Under the pieces are notes generated by a model, which was given only the letters and a program-made list of their open reading frames with translations, did no database searches and was not told where the DNA came from. The position numbers and the translations under genes are program-made. From Bin87 sp965207585 (GTDB lineage Bacteria > Chloroflexota > Dehalococcoidia > Lucifugimonadales > UBA3495): a stretch of DNA of 64,000 bases. How positions within the stretch are numbered: position 1 is the stretch's first letter; each line of letters begins with the position of its first letter. Below are positions 19,391 through 27,289 of the stretch, piece by piece. The DNA lies in assembly GCA_965207585.1 (NCBI GenBank), contig CBDBMT010000003.1, forward strand, positions 2,046,001 through 2,110,000. Reading direction: 5' to 3'.

Positions 19391-19615
19391 TTGATCAAGA
19401 AACGCAGTCTCACCGGGGAACAGGAGGACGCACGCATCCAGGGCCTGCGCCTCTTGGCCCGCATCATCGCCCGCCACTACCTGGAACACCCCGATCTCTA
19501 CCCCGCTCCCAGCGGCGACATCGACGGCGTGACCGATGGCGTCGGCAAGGACGATATCCCCGTCAACGCCGCTGTGCGGGGAGGGAACGCGGCCCGCAAG
19601 GAGGCAGACCAATGA
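19391..19615 (+). CDS. small protein of unknown function, first gene of the HTH operon
   Basis: Predicted 74-residue basic protein starting at TTG (IKKRSLTGEQEDARIQGLRL) just after a GGGGAGG ribosome site. The helix LRLLARIIARHYLEHPDLY is the only clear feature. The frame stays open upstream, but that part is antisense to the XRE gene, so TTG at 19391 is the first sensible start. Its TGA overlaps the ATG of the next gene (ATGA), which supports that it is translated. Function unknown. Confidence 0.55.
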   Translation: MIKKRSLTGEQEDARIQGLRLLARIIARHYLEHPDLYPAPSGDIDGVTDGVGKDDIPVNAAVRGGNAARKEADQ

Positions 19616-19854
19616 AACGCAAACGGACCCTCTACCGGGTCAGGCTCAAGGCCGAGGCGGTCTGGGAACTGCTGAACCGGCTCAACCTGACCCAGAACGA
19701 ACTGGCCCGGCGCATCGGGCGCTCCTCGGGGTTCATGTCCCAACTGATCAACGGGGCACGCTTTCCCTCGGGGGAGACCCGCCAGCGGCTGATGGATGTG
19801 CTGGGCGTGACCGACTTCGACCAACTGTTCGTCATGGAGAAGGTGGATGCGTAG
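19612..19854 (+). CDS. small XRE-type HTH protein
   Basis: Eighty residues almost filled by one helix-turn-helix: LNRLNLTQNELARRIGRSSG, then FMSQLINGARFPSGETRQRL. It resembles Cro/C1 regulators. It starts within the stop of the preceding gene and overlaps the next by eight bases. Likely a DNA-binding regulator of the element; the operator is unknown. Confidence 0.8.
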   Translation: MKRKRTLYRVRLKAEAVWELLNRLNLTQNELARRIGRSSGFMSQLINGARFPSGETRQRLMDVLGVTDFDQLFVMEKVDA

Positions 19855-20155
19855 TTCAGGAACGGAACATAAAACAATCCTGGCGATACCGCCGGGGGTG
19901 GCCCTGCTGCCCGAGGACTTCCGCGAGAAGCTGGAGGTCATCAAGCGGCTGACCGGGCTCTCCTGGGAGGGGCTGGCCTCGGCCATGGGGGTGGACAGCC
20001 GGCAGCTTTGGCGCTGGCGCAAGCGGGGCGGCGAGCCGGGCGCCGGCGCCATGCTGGCGCTGGCGCGCATCTCCCTGCGGGTGCCTGGCGGCCTGGCCCT
20101 GCTCCTGGACGAGGACGTGATCGTAATACTTGGAAATAGGGAGGTGAACACATGA
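19847..20155 (+). CDS. small HTH protein, array paralogue 1
   Basis: Protein of 102 residues with the motif LSWEGLASAMGVDSRQLWRW followed by RKRGGEPGAGAMLALARI. This helix-turn-helix with a W-x-x-LA core and a Trp-rich recognition helix recurs in the next two genes, so the three are paralogues. It overlaps both neighbours (8 and 4 bases), so it belongs to a tightly coupled operon. Confidence 0.7.
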   Translation: MRSSGTEHKTILAIPPGVALLPEDFREKLEVIKRLTGLSWEGLASAMGVDSRQLWRWRKRGGEPGAGAMLALARISLRVPGGLALLLDEDVIVILGNREVNT

Positions 20156-20367
20156 CCACGGAACGAAGACAACCGATTGACGCCGCCCTTTCCCCGTTGC
20201 CCCTGGAGCGTTTGCGGAAGGAGTCCGGACTGACCTGGCGAAGCCTGGCATCCCGGATGGGCGTGAACGACTGCCGGGGGCTGCAACTGCGGCTTCCGGC
20301 AGGGCCGGGCCGGCGGCGGGAGTCCGGCGGGAACGCCAACCGCGACACTGGCGGCCGCGGGGGTTAG
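20152..20367 (+). CDS. small HTH protein, array paralogue 2, C-terminal half altered
   Basis: Predicted 71 residues. The first half matches its neighbours (LRKESGLTWRSLASRMGVND), but after that the Trp-containing recognition helix and following helices are missing and the chain ends in low-complexity Gly/Arg sequence. A frameshift or small deletion near 20270 would explain this, so it may be a decayed copy. Start overlaps the previous stop by four bases. Confidence 0.45.
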   Translation: MTTERRQPIDAALSPLPLERLRKESGLTWRSLASRMGVNDCRGLQLRLPAGPGRRRESGGNANRDTGGRGG

Positions 20368-20370
20368 GGT

Positions 20371-20694
20371 ATGGGACGCCGCCAGCAGTACGTCTACCAC
20401 ACCCTGCCGGAGGTTTTCCCCGAGGACTTTCCCGCCCGGCTGGACCGCTTCCGCCGTGCCGCCGGGTTCACCTGGGGCGGCCTGGCAAGGGAGCTGAGGG
20501 TCAACTCCCGCACGGTGCGGCGCTGGAAGGCCGGTTCCAGGGTCGGCTCCGGCCACCTGGTGTCGCTGTTCGCCCTGGCCGCCCGGCTGGGGCTGCTCCA
20601 CCACATTCTGCCCGAGGCGGGAGAGCCGGTTGCCGCCGCCGACCTTGACACCGAAAGCAGGGGTTGCGTAGTGAGCGCAACAGGCCAGGACTGA
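20371..20694 (+). CDS. small HTH protein, array paralogue 3
   Basis: Protein of 107 residues, FPARLDRFRRAAGFTWGGLA followed by RVNSRTVRRWKAGSRVGSGH. Same plan as the 19847 gene: PEDF lead, W-x-x-LA, RRW recognition helix. It is the last gene of the array, three bases after the previous stop, and a strong terminator follows. Likely DNA-binding; target unknown. Confidence 0.7.
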   Translation: MGRRQQYVYHTLPEVFPEDFPARLDRFRRAAGFTWGGLARELRVNSRTVRRWKAGSRVGSGHLVSLFALAARLGLLHHILPEAGEPVAAADLDTESRGCVVSATGQD

Positions 20695-20724
20695 CCCGGG
20701 CGCGACGTGCTTCAAGGTAACAGC

Positions 20725-20761
20725 GGGGCCGGACGGAATCATCCGTCCGGCCCCCCTTTTT
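20725..20761 (+). terminator. rho-independent terminator of the HTH operon
   Basis: Perfect 12-bp stem GGGGCCGGACGG / CCGTCCGGCCCC with loop AATCAT, followed by CCTTTTT. It separates the HTH operon from the convergent DUF3800-like gene. Confidence 0.9.
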
Positions 20762-20785
20762 GTCTTTCGCCGTTTCTTGCTCCCG

Positions 20786-21550
20786 TTACAGCCGGTCCAC
20801 GCCCTGGGGGTCCCGGGGACAGGCTCGCCGGTCCAGGACGCGCTTCAGGATGCCGAAGGCCAGGTGGAAGTTCAGGGCCTCGGACATGGCGGTGGCGTCC
20901 TCCTGCTGGAGCAGGGCGTAGGACACCAGGCCGGCCATCTGAAGCAACTCGTCGTCCCCAGCCCGGCGATACGGCTGGACGTGGGCGACGATGCCCGAGG
21001 GGACGTCCCCGCCGGAGTCGCCGTCCCCCGCGTAGGGGCAGGCGGCCAGGACGGGGTCGCGGTGAACGGCCCCGGCGGCCAGCTCGGGCAGGCCGTCCCG
21101 CTCCGCCTCGTCCTCGATGAAGATGGCGTAGCGGCCGTCGGCCGCCACCGAGGAGTTGACCAGTTCCAGGAGCCGCCGCCGGGCGGCGGCGCGGTCGCGG
21201 CTGCGGTGTTGGCGGAAGGGGGAGTTGCGCCGGCAGACGTTGATCACGCCGATGCCCCCCTGTCTCCATCCGGCGCTCTCCAGGACCCGCAGGCCGGTCA
21301 TCATGATTTCCAGTCCCTCCTCCAGGGTGGTGATGCGGCGGCGGAGACCCTTGGGGAGGCTTCCCTTGGGGGACAGCAGGTCCGCGCCGCGCAGGGTCCG
21401 GCCCGTGGGGACGTTGAACTCGTCCTCCATGACCCAGCGCCAGTCCAGGACATGCTCGGACACGGCGTCCCAGTGCTCCCCGTCCACCCCCAGGGCGGTG
21501 GCGACGGAAAGGGTTCGGCTGCGGGACTCGCCGACGTAGTAGATTCTCAT
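20786..21550 (-). CDS. DUF3800-like protein
   Basis: Protein of 254 residues opening MRIYYVGESRSRT, similar to the YVDESG opening of DUF3800 proteins, a family with a predicted RNase H-like fold found on mobile elements. Further family-like parts are the central IMMTGLRVLESAGW and the acidic FIEDEAERDGLPEL. The usual first Asp is Gly here, so activity is in doubt. It is downstream of, and on the same strand as, the replication-relaxation and transfer ATPase genes. Assignment is tentative. Confidence 0.45.
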   Translation of the reverse strand: MRIYYVGESRSRTLSVATALGVDGEHWDAVSEHVLDWRWVMEDEFNVPTGRTLRGADLLSPKGSLPKGLRRRITTLEEGLEIMMTGLRVLESAGWRQGGIGVINVCRRNSPFRQHRSRDRAAARRRLLELVNSSVAADGRYAIFIEDEAERDGLPELAAGAVHRDPVLAACPYAGDGDSGGDVPSGIVAHVQPYRRAGDDELLQMAGLVSYALLQQEDATAMSEALNFHLAFGILKRVLDRRACPRDPQGVDRL

Positions 21551-21576
21551 AGCAATATCCTCCTTATTCGTTGTGT

Positions 21577-23259
21577 TTACTCGTAATGGTGCAGCGGTTC
21601 AACCGGCTGGAAGTCGCCGCCCGGCGCCAGCCAGGCCGGTCCCAACGGCCCCTCCCGCTCCACCAGTTCCCGGTGGGAGGCCAGCAGGGGCAGGGGCACG
21701 CGAACGCGCAACATCTCCCGGCGGGCCACCTCCAGGAAGTGGGTTGGGGCGACGGGATCGTCGAAGACCACCATGACCAGGGGCCGGTGGCCGTGGTCGT
21801 CGGCGGGCCGGTGGGAGGAGTAGTAGCGCAGGTAGGGGGCCAGGCGCTGGGCCATGGTGGCCGGGCGCACGGCCCGGCGCTCGTACTCCAGGAAGAAGGG
21901 GCGCAGCAGGTCGTCCCGGCGCAGGGACCCGAAGGCGTCGGGGTGCAGTGCGCGGGGGCGCCCGTAGTGGCGGAAGTAGCGCGACGCCCGGTGGGGTGGG
22001 TCCAGTTGCTCGACCGCCCAACCGAGACCACGGGCCTGGCGGTTCAGGGCGGCGACGAAGTGGTGGACGGCGGCGGTGTGCTCCAGGTCCCGGAGCAACT
22101 GGCGGCTGCGCCTGCCGGACACGGATGGCCGGTCGCCGGCTGCGCCGTTGTCCCCGTCGCCGTCCGCGCCGGCGCTCCACCGCTGCCTGGCCTCGCCGGT
22201 GGAAACGCGGTCCCTTCGGGCCAGCAGCTTCAGCCCCCTATCGGTGAGGGCCAGGCGGCGGGCGTCCAGTTGAAAGCCGGTTGCCAGTCCCAGGCGTTCC
22301 AGGGCGGCGGTGAGCTGGGAGGCCCTCGGCTTGCTGGCGTCCAGGAGCCCGGCCACGTCCTCCCGCGTGAGCCAGGGCCAGTCGGCCAGCAGGTCCAGGG
22401 CGCGCTTTTCGGCGGGGCGCAGCAGGACGGGCAGCAGGTGGCCGGGGACGTTTTCGCCCCCTCCGCCCAGATCGATGTCCTTTGGAATGGACACCCGCAC
22501 CAGGGGCGGCTCCGCCGCCGTCATCCCGCCGGGGTTGGCGCGGCTTGCTGCCTCGCCCAGGGAAAGGGCGGCGCCCGCCGAGGACCGCCAGACTGGATCG
22601 GCGGCGCCGGCCGCCGTAACGTGGCGCTCCAACGCGAAGAAGGCCGGGACCAAGGCCGTCCGAGTACGGGCCTCGCGCAGCAGGACGACGGCCTGGCGCA
22701 GGCGCACCTCGTCGGGGACCATCACCAGGACGGCGCTCGGCCGGGGACCCTGGGCCAGCCGCCAGAGGCGCTTGGCGAAACCTGTTCGCTCGGCGGTGGC
22801 CCCCTGGCGTATGATGGCCAACACGCGCCCGTCTGAAAGGGTGAGGGTTGCGTCCTGGGGCAGGGCCCGGCGCCAGCGGAAGTCCAGGGGATGGTCCAGG
22901 CCGGCCAGGGCGGAGGCCAGCCGGTAGATGACGGCGGCGGCGTCCAGGCGTTCCAGCAGCGTCCGCCGGGAGCGTAGGGATAGCGGATACTCGCGCAGCA
23001 GTCGGCCCACGGGCCGGACCTTCGCCAAGGCCAGCGCGTTCACGCCTTGCTGGGTGAGATAGTAGCGGCGGGTGGGCGCCAGCAAGGGCGTTGCGTGGGG
23101 CACCGAGTCGATTAGCCCGGCATCCTCCAGCCGGGCCGCCGCCTCGTAGACGCCGCCCCGGGACATTCCGGCCAGGGCGGCCATTTCCAGCCGGTCAAGG
23201 AAGGGCATTTGGGCCAGCAGGCGCAGCAGGTCTATTGCGGTGTCGCTGAGCCGCGTCAT
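21577..23259 (-). CDS. replication-relaxation family protein
   Basis: Protein of 560 residues resembling the Replic_Relax family, which occurs on plasmids and conjugative elements and acts with origin or transfer proteins. Two winged-helix domains are visible, at about residues 1-70 (LRLLAQMPFLDRLEMAALAG) and 285-345 (RALDLLADWPWLTREDVAGL). The C-terminal part has a nuclease-like pattern, LHPDAFGSLRRDD followed by FFLEYERRAV. Its ATG overlaps the stop of the ATPase gene (ATGA), so the two are coupled. Likely binds element DNA for replication or transfer. Confidence 0.65.
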   Translation of the reverse strand: MTRLSDTAIDLLRLLAQMPFLDRLEMAALAGMSRGGVYEAAARLEDAGLIDSVPHATPLLAPTRRYYLTQQGVNALALAKVRPVGRLLREYPLSLRSRRTLLERLDAAAVIYRLASALAGLDHPLDFRWRRALPQDATLTLSDGRVLAIIRQGATAERTGFAKRLWRLAQGPRPSAVLVMVPDEVRLRQAVVLLREARTRTALVPAFFALERHVTAAGAADPVWRSSAGAALSLGEAASRANPGGMTAAEPPLVRVSIPKDIDLGGGGENVPGHLLPVLLRPAEKRALDLLADWPWLTREDVAGLLDASKPRASQLTAALERLGLATGFQLDARRLALTDRGLKLLARRDRVSTGEARQRWSAGADGDGDNGAAGDRPSVSGRRSRQLLRDLEHTAAVHHFVAALNRQARGLGWAVEQLDPPHRASRYFRHYGRPRALHPDAFGSLRRDDLLRPFFLEYERRAVRPATMAQRLAPYLRYYSSHRPADDHGHRPLVMVVFDDPVAPTHFLEVARREMLRVRVPLPLLASHRELVEREGPLGPAWLAPGGDFQPVEPLHHYE

Positions 23260-25949
23260 TCCTCGGCCTCCCCCTCGCCGTCCGGTTCACCGTTGCCCGA
23301 TTCCCAACCGTCGGCTTGCTCTTCGTCATCGCCCGGTTCGTCGCTGTCCGGCTCCCCTTCCGCCTCGGGTTCCGGTCCGGGCGCGGTTTGCTGTCCCTGC
23401 CGCCGGCTGCGCTGGTTGCGCCGGTTGTTGGGCTTGGGCTGGGCCGGCGGGGTGGCCTGGTTCTGTTTCCGCTGGCCCGGCCCCTGCCGGAGCTCCGCCA
23501 GCTCCTGACGGTACTTCTCCATCAGCTTCCGCATCTCGTCGTCTTGGAGGCCAATCTCCGTCTCGGGGGTGATGTAGCCCAGGGCCAGCTCCCGGATGCG
23601 CTCTGCCACCGCCGGGTCTCCCGGCTCCGGCGGCAGCACCCGCATGGAGAAGGCGTCCATCCGCTCGACGCCCACCGTGGCCCGCACGTAGCACTGGTGC
23701 ACGTCCAGGGAGGTCACGTCGTCCTCGCTGACCCGCTCCTTGCCCAGTTCCCACACCAGTTGCCGGGCGTCGGTCCCCGCCATCTGGAAGGCGGCCAGGC
23801 AGCCCACGTTGGCCAGCACGGTGTCCCGCATGGTCTTGGACAGGTCCTCCAGCTTGGCCAGGCTCTGGGTGGCCAGGATGAAGTTGGCCCCGAACTTGCC
23901 CAGCTCCGACAGCATGGACTCGTAGTCCACGCCGGGCATGGTCTGCATCTCGTCCACCACCACCAGGGCGCCCCGGCGCTCTTCCGGCGGTAGGCTGCCC
24001 TGCTCCCGGATCACCCCGTCCACCAGGTTCAGGATGGACGATCCCACCAGCGCCGCCACGTCCCTACCCACGGCTCCCTGGGCCGTGGAGACCAGCAGGA
24101 TGCCGCCCTGCCGGATGGTCTCCCGCAGGTCGATGGTGGAGCGGGGCTGGCCCAGGATGGCCCGGGCCGTCTTGGAGGAGGCGTAGTAGGCGAGGCGGGT
24201 CTGCACCGGGGCCAGGGCCATGCCCTGGTAGTCCTTCCGCCAGGTGCCGAACTCCCTCGCCCACCAGCGCAGCAGGTGATGGTCGTCCACCTGGGCCAGC
24301 GCCTCGTCCCGGAAGTCGTCGTCGGAGAGGATGCGCAGCCCGTCCAGGATGGTGTACTGCTCCTCGGGCTGGCGCTTGTCATTGGCCTCGTGGAGGCTCT
24401 TGACGGTGTGCTCCAGGATGGACTGCATCCGGGGACCCCACTGCTCCCACAGGCCGTGGGCCACCCTGACCACCGAGTCGGCGGTGCGGTCCCTATCGGC
24501 GAAGATGCGGGTGTCCAGCAGGTTGATGCCGGGAAAGCCCCGCTCATCGGCCAGGTCGATGAGCCTCACGCTGTCGACGAGGCTCTCGGGCACCTGGGCC
24601 AGGAGGCTGCCCACCAGGTCGGCGTGGGGGTCCACCACGATGATGGCGTCCTGGTCGTTCCCCGCCGCCTTTTCCCGGAGCTTGTGGGCGACGACGTGGC
24701 GCATCAGGGTGGACTTGCCCATCTGGGTTCGGGCCACGTAGAGGTGGTGGCGGCGCAGCAGGTCCTGGGGGAAGTGGATTTTCCGGGACGGGCCGGTGGT
24801 GGTCTCACCCACCAGGGCGCCGCCACCGGTGGCCCGGGCGGAGGGCAGCAGCGCCCTTGACCCGGCGCGGGCCACCAGGGGCGTCTCGTCCCTGGCTCCC
24901 GGCGGGTGCCACAGGCCGGCGGCCTCCCTGACCCCCAGGACGCTGCGCCCGCCGAACAACCCCGGCCCGGCCGGGTGCAGGTGGGCGCTGGGGAGCATGG
25001 GTTTGACCCTGCTCACCCGGAACCTGGCCCCGGCGGGATTGTCGTAGTGCCGGTAGGCGGCGGCCACCGGACCCAGCAGTTCGGCGGCCCGGTCGGGGCT
25101 GGCGCCCTCCGGCAGGACGGCCGTGAGCTGGATCTCGCCGTCGAAGGCGATGCGGGAGGTCTTCTCCTTGATTTGCAGCGGGTCGTAGACCCGGCTGCGG
25201 GCCTGCCGCCAGCGCCACCAGCCCCAGCCGGCGGCCGCCAGGCCCAGGGCCGTGCCCAGGCCCAGCAGCGACGCCTTCATGATCTCGCCGTCCTGGTACC
25301 ACAGGTAGCCCCGCGCCGCCGCCAGCACCGCCACGCCCAGCACGGCCAGCGTGACGCCGTCCTTGGCGTCGATCCGGGCCTGGGTGGCCTGGACGTTGTT
25401 GACGGACTGGCCGACTTGGGGTAGCTGCTGGCGCTGGAGCTTCTGCTGGTGCACCTGGGACCACTCCGGCCCCATGGAGCGCAGCAGCAGGCGGGCCACC
25501 ACCCGCTCCCCGTCGTTCAGGCTGGACAAGGCACCGATGATGGCGATCAGGGGGTCGGAGCCGGGGTCCAGCAGGTCGTCGTCCCGGAAGGTGCGCAGGG
25601 GCGCGTACTCCGGGCCGGAGGCCCGCAGCGTCATGCCCCAGGCGGACTCGCCCTCGGCCAGCCGCAGGGGGTCGCCTTCGGGGTCAAGGGTCTGGATGCG
25701 GGCATGGGGGTAGCGGGCGGCGATCTGGCCCCGGACCACCTGGTCGTCCAGGCAGCGGGCCAGCAGGGTGACGCCCGAGGCGTCCCCGGCCAGTTCCAGG
25801 GAGAAGGGTTCGGGGACGGCGATGGAGGCCAGCAGGTTCTCCACCCCCAGAAGGGTGCGCTCGCCGCTGCGGGACGGCGTGATGGCCAGCAGCACCGGCT
25901 CCTTCTTCCGCCGGTTGCCCAAAAGGATGTTCCTGATGCTGATACTCAT
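23256..25949 (-). CDS. DNA-transfer ATPase (type IV coupling protein/VirB4-like)
   Basis: HerA/FtsK-superfamily ATPase, 897 residues. The N-terminal part has two membrane spans near residues 215-250 (GVTLAVLGVAVLAAARGYLW and the GLGTALGLAAAGWGW helix). Walker A is YVARTQMGKSTL, Walker B is ALVVVDEMQTM, and a Q-rich sensor is in FILATQSLAKLEDL. The tail is long, Pro/Gln-rich and then acidic. It would pump DNA at the membrane during transfer. The ATG at 25949 follows AAGGAGG; the frame runs 36 codons further upstream. The absence of a relaxase nearby leaves single- versus double-stranded transfer open. Confidence 0.82.
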   Translation of the reverse strand: MSISIRNILLGNRRKKEPVLLAITPSRSGERTLLGVENLLASIAVPEPFSLELAGDASGVTLLARCLDDQVVRGQIAARYPHARIQTLDPEGDPLRLAEGESAWGMTLRASGPEYAPLRTFRDDDLLDPGSDPLIAIIGALSSLNDGERVVARLLLRSMGPEWSQVHQQKLQRQQLPQVGQSVNNVQATQARIDAKDGVTLAVLGVAVLAAARGYLWYQDGEIMKASLLGLGTALGLAAAGWGWWRWRQARSRVYDPLQIKEKTSRIAFDGEIQLTAVLPEGASPDRAAELLGPVAAAYRHYDNPAGARFRVSRVKPMLPSAHLHPAGPGLFGGRSVLGVREAAGLWHPPGARDETPLVARAGSRALLPSARATGGGALVGETTTGPSRKIHFPQDLLRRHHLYVARTQMGKSTLMRHVVAHKLREKAAGNDQDAIIVVDPHADLVGSLLAQVPESLVDSVRLIDLADERGFPGINLLDTRIFADRDRTADSVVRVAHGLWEQWGPRMQSILEHTVKSLHEANDKRQPEEQYTILDGLRILSDDDFRDEALAQVDDHHLLRWWAREFGTWRKDYQGMALAPVQTRLAYYASSKTARAILGQPRSTIDLRETIRQGGILLVSTAQGAVGRDVAALVGSSILNLVDGVIREQGSLPPEERRGALVVVDEMQTMPGVDYESMLSELGKFGANFILATQSLAKLEDLSKTMRDTVLANVGCLAAFQMAGTDARQLVWELGKERVSEDDVTSLDVHQCYVRATVGVERMDAFSMRVLPPEPGDPAVAERIRELALGYITPETEIGLQDDEMRKLMEKYRQELAELRQGPGQRKQNQATPPAQPKPNNRRNQRSRRQGQQTAPGPEPEAEGEPDSDEPGDDEEQADGWESGNGEPDGEGEAEE

Positions 25950-26152
25950 GATCTCTGCCTCCTTGTCGTCGAAATGGCGGTGTTGCAGGACCGCAAGACG
26001 GCGGCCCTGGGGCGTTCGCCCCCAATCGAGTGTGGGAAGGTCATGGTGAAAATCCAATTCCTCATAGGGCAGGACGCCGGCGTCCGCCCATACAGGGAAT
26101 TGGAGAGATGGGGCCGGATGTGATGTGATACCCGTGTACAGGGATTCGGGTC

Positions 26153-26170
26153 ACTTGTAGAAATGCAAGT
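26153..26170. promoter_or_regulatory. palindromic operator, copy 1
   Basis: ACTTGTAGAAATGCAAGT, an 18-base dyad (ACTTGnA ... TnCAAGT) in the divergent region between the transfer ATPase and the 26408 HTH gene. The same outer 7+7 bases recur at 26261 with a different centre, as expected for a repressor site. Confidence 0.6.
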
Positions 26171-26260
26171 CCGGCCCGTCCTGAACCTGAAACAGGCCGG
26201 AATCGGGGGTATCTGGGCAGTATGGGCAAGCACCTGGCGGTAAGGACCGGTTCCGGCCTC

Positions 26261-26278
26261 ACTTGTATTAGTGCAAGT
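26261..26278. promoter_or_regulatory. palindromic operator, copy 2
   Basis: ACTTGTATTAGTGCAAGT, second copy of the dyad ACTTGTAnnnnTGCAAGT, 108 bases from the first (ten to eleven helical turns, so a dimer-of-dimers loop is possible). The flanks TCA and C(C/G)G are also shared. Confidence 0.6.
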
Positions 26279-26407
26279 CGGCGGCGGACCGAATCCGGCG
26301 CCGTCGCAGCAAGCAATTCGGGCCGGGGGTCGTTGCCTGGGGTAGGAACCCCCTTACAGGAACCCCCTACCGGACCTGTCGCCCGGCCGGGAGCAAGGAG
26401 GTGGAGC

Positions 26408-27289
26408 ATGACGCAGAACGGGGGCCGGGGCCCCGGTGGCCAGGACGCCGAGGCGGGGCGGCGGGAGCGACTGCACGAGTTCCTGTGCGAGCTGGTGAAA
26501 CGGGAGGGCCGGATGGAGGCGGCGGTGCTGCTGGGGGTGAACTACCGCACCCTGGTCAAGGCCGAGGAGTCGGGCGAGATGACCGGGCGCATGAGCGATG
26601 CCCTGGAGCGGCTGCTGCTGACCTGGGACGGCGGGGCCGGGGATGGCGATGGGGACGGGGACGGGGAACCGGAACCCGGCGGCGATCTGGCTCGGCGGGT
26701 GGAGGCGTTGGAGGCGGGACTGGAGGAACTGGCCCAGGAGCTGCGCAGTGGGCTTGATGCCATACGGTTGGCCGTCGCTGGGGACGCGGTGCAGGGAAAA
26801 CCGGCAGGCAGAACAGGGAAACCGGCGGCCCAGGCACGGGACAAGCCCGGCGACAAGGACGCACCGACGCAATCGCCGCCCACGGCGCCGCCGGTGGCCG
26901 GGTTGGGCGCAGGCAGGCCCGCCAGGCTGCGCCGCGTGGACCCGGAGCTGGTGACCCGGGAACCCGCCGGGGACGATGCGGAGGTGTACGGCGACGCCTG
27001 GCCCCTGGTGAAGGAGTGGCGGGAACTCAAGGACAGGCTCCCGGTCCGGGGCCGGAGCCTGTCCTGGCTGACCGGCTACGAGCGGCTCTTGACGCTGGAG
27101 CTGGCCATGCTGGAGGAGCACGGCCTGACCCTGCCGCCGCAGAAGCAGCCGGTGCGGGACAGCCTGAGCCGGCGGGACCACACCCGCTGGCGCTGGAAGG
27201 CGCTGGACCGGACCCAGGTGTCCATCCGGAAGCGCAAGCTGCTCCGCTGGCTGCGCCGGTTGCTCACCCTGGGGGCCTGGTGGGATTAG
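26408..27289 (+). CDS. HTH-like protein of the element, unknown function
   Basis: Protein of 293 residues starting after AAGGAGGTG. The N-terminal 70 residues look like a helix-turn-helix (LVKREGRMEAAVLLGVNYRT, then LVKAEESGEMTGRMSDALER). A Gly/Asp linker and a short coiled coil (RVEALEAGLEELAQELRSGL) follow, then a Pro/Ala-rich linker and a basic C-terminal helical domain (LLTLELAMLEEHGLTLPPQ ... RKRKLLRWLRRLL). It is divergent from the transfer ATPase, with two operator dyads between them, so it may regulate the transfer genes or itself. No enzyme motif is seen. Confidence 0.6.
   Translation: MTQNGGRGPGGQDAEAGRRERLHEFLCELVKREGRMEAAVLLGVNYRTLVKAEESGEMTGRMSDALERLLLTWDGGAGDGDGDGDGEPEPGGDLARRVEALEAGLEELAQELRSGLDAIRLAVAGDAVQGKPAGRTGKPAAQARDKPGDKDAPTQSPPTAPPVAGLGAGRPARLRRVDPELVTREPAGDDAEVYGDAWPLVKEWRELKDRLPVRGRSLSWLTGYERLLTLELAMLEEHGLTLPPQKQPVRDSLSRRDHTRWRWKALDRTQVSIRKRKLLRWLRRLLTLGAWWD

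Noticed and set aside
23316..23993. Plus-strand frames opposite the transfer ATPase and the replication-relaxation gene
   Set aside because: They lack motifs and ribosome sites and mirror the codon structure of the minus-strand genes, which have Walker motifs and ATGA coupling.
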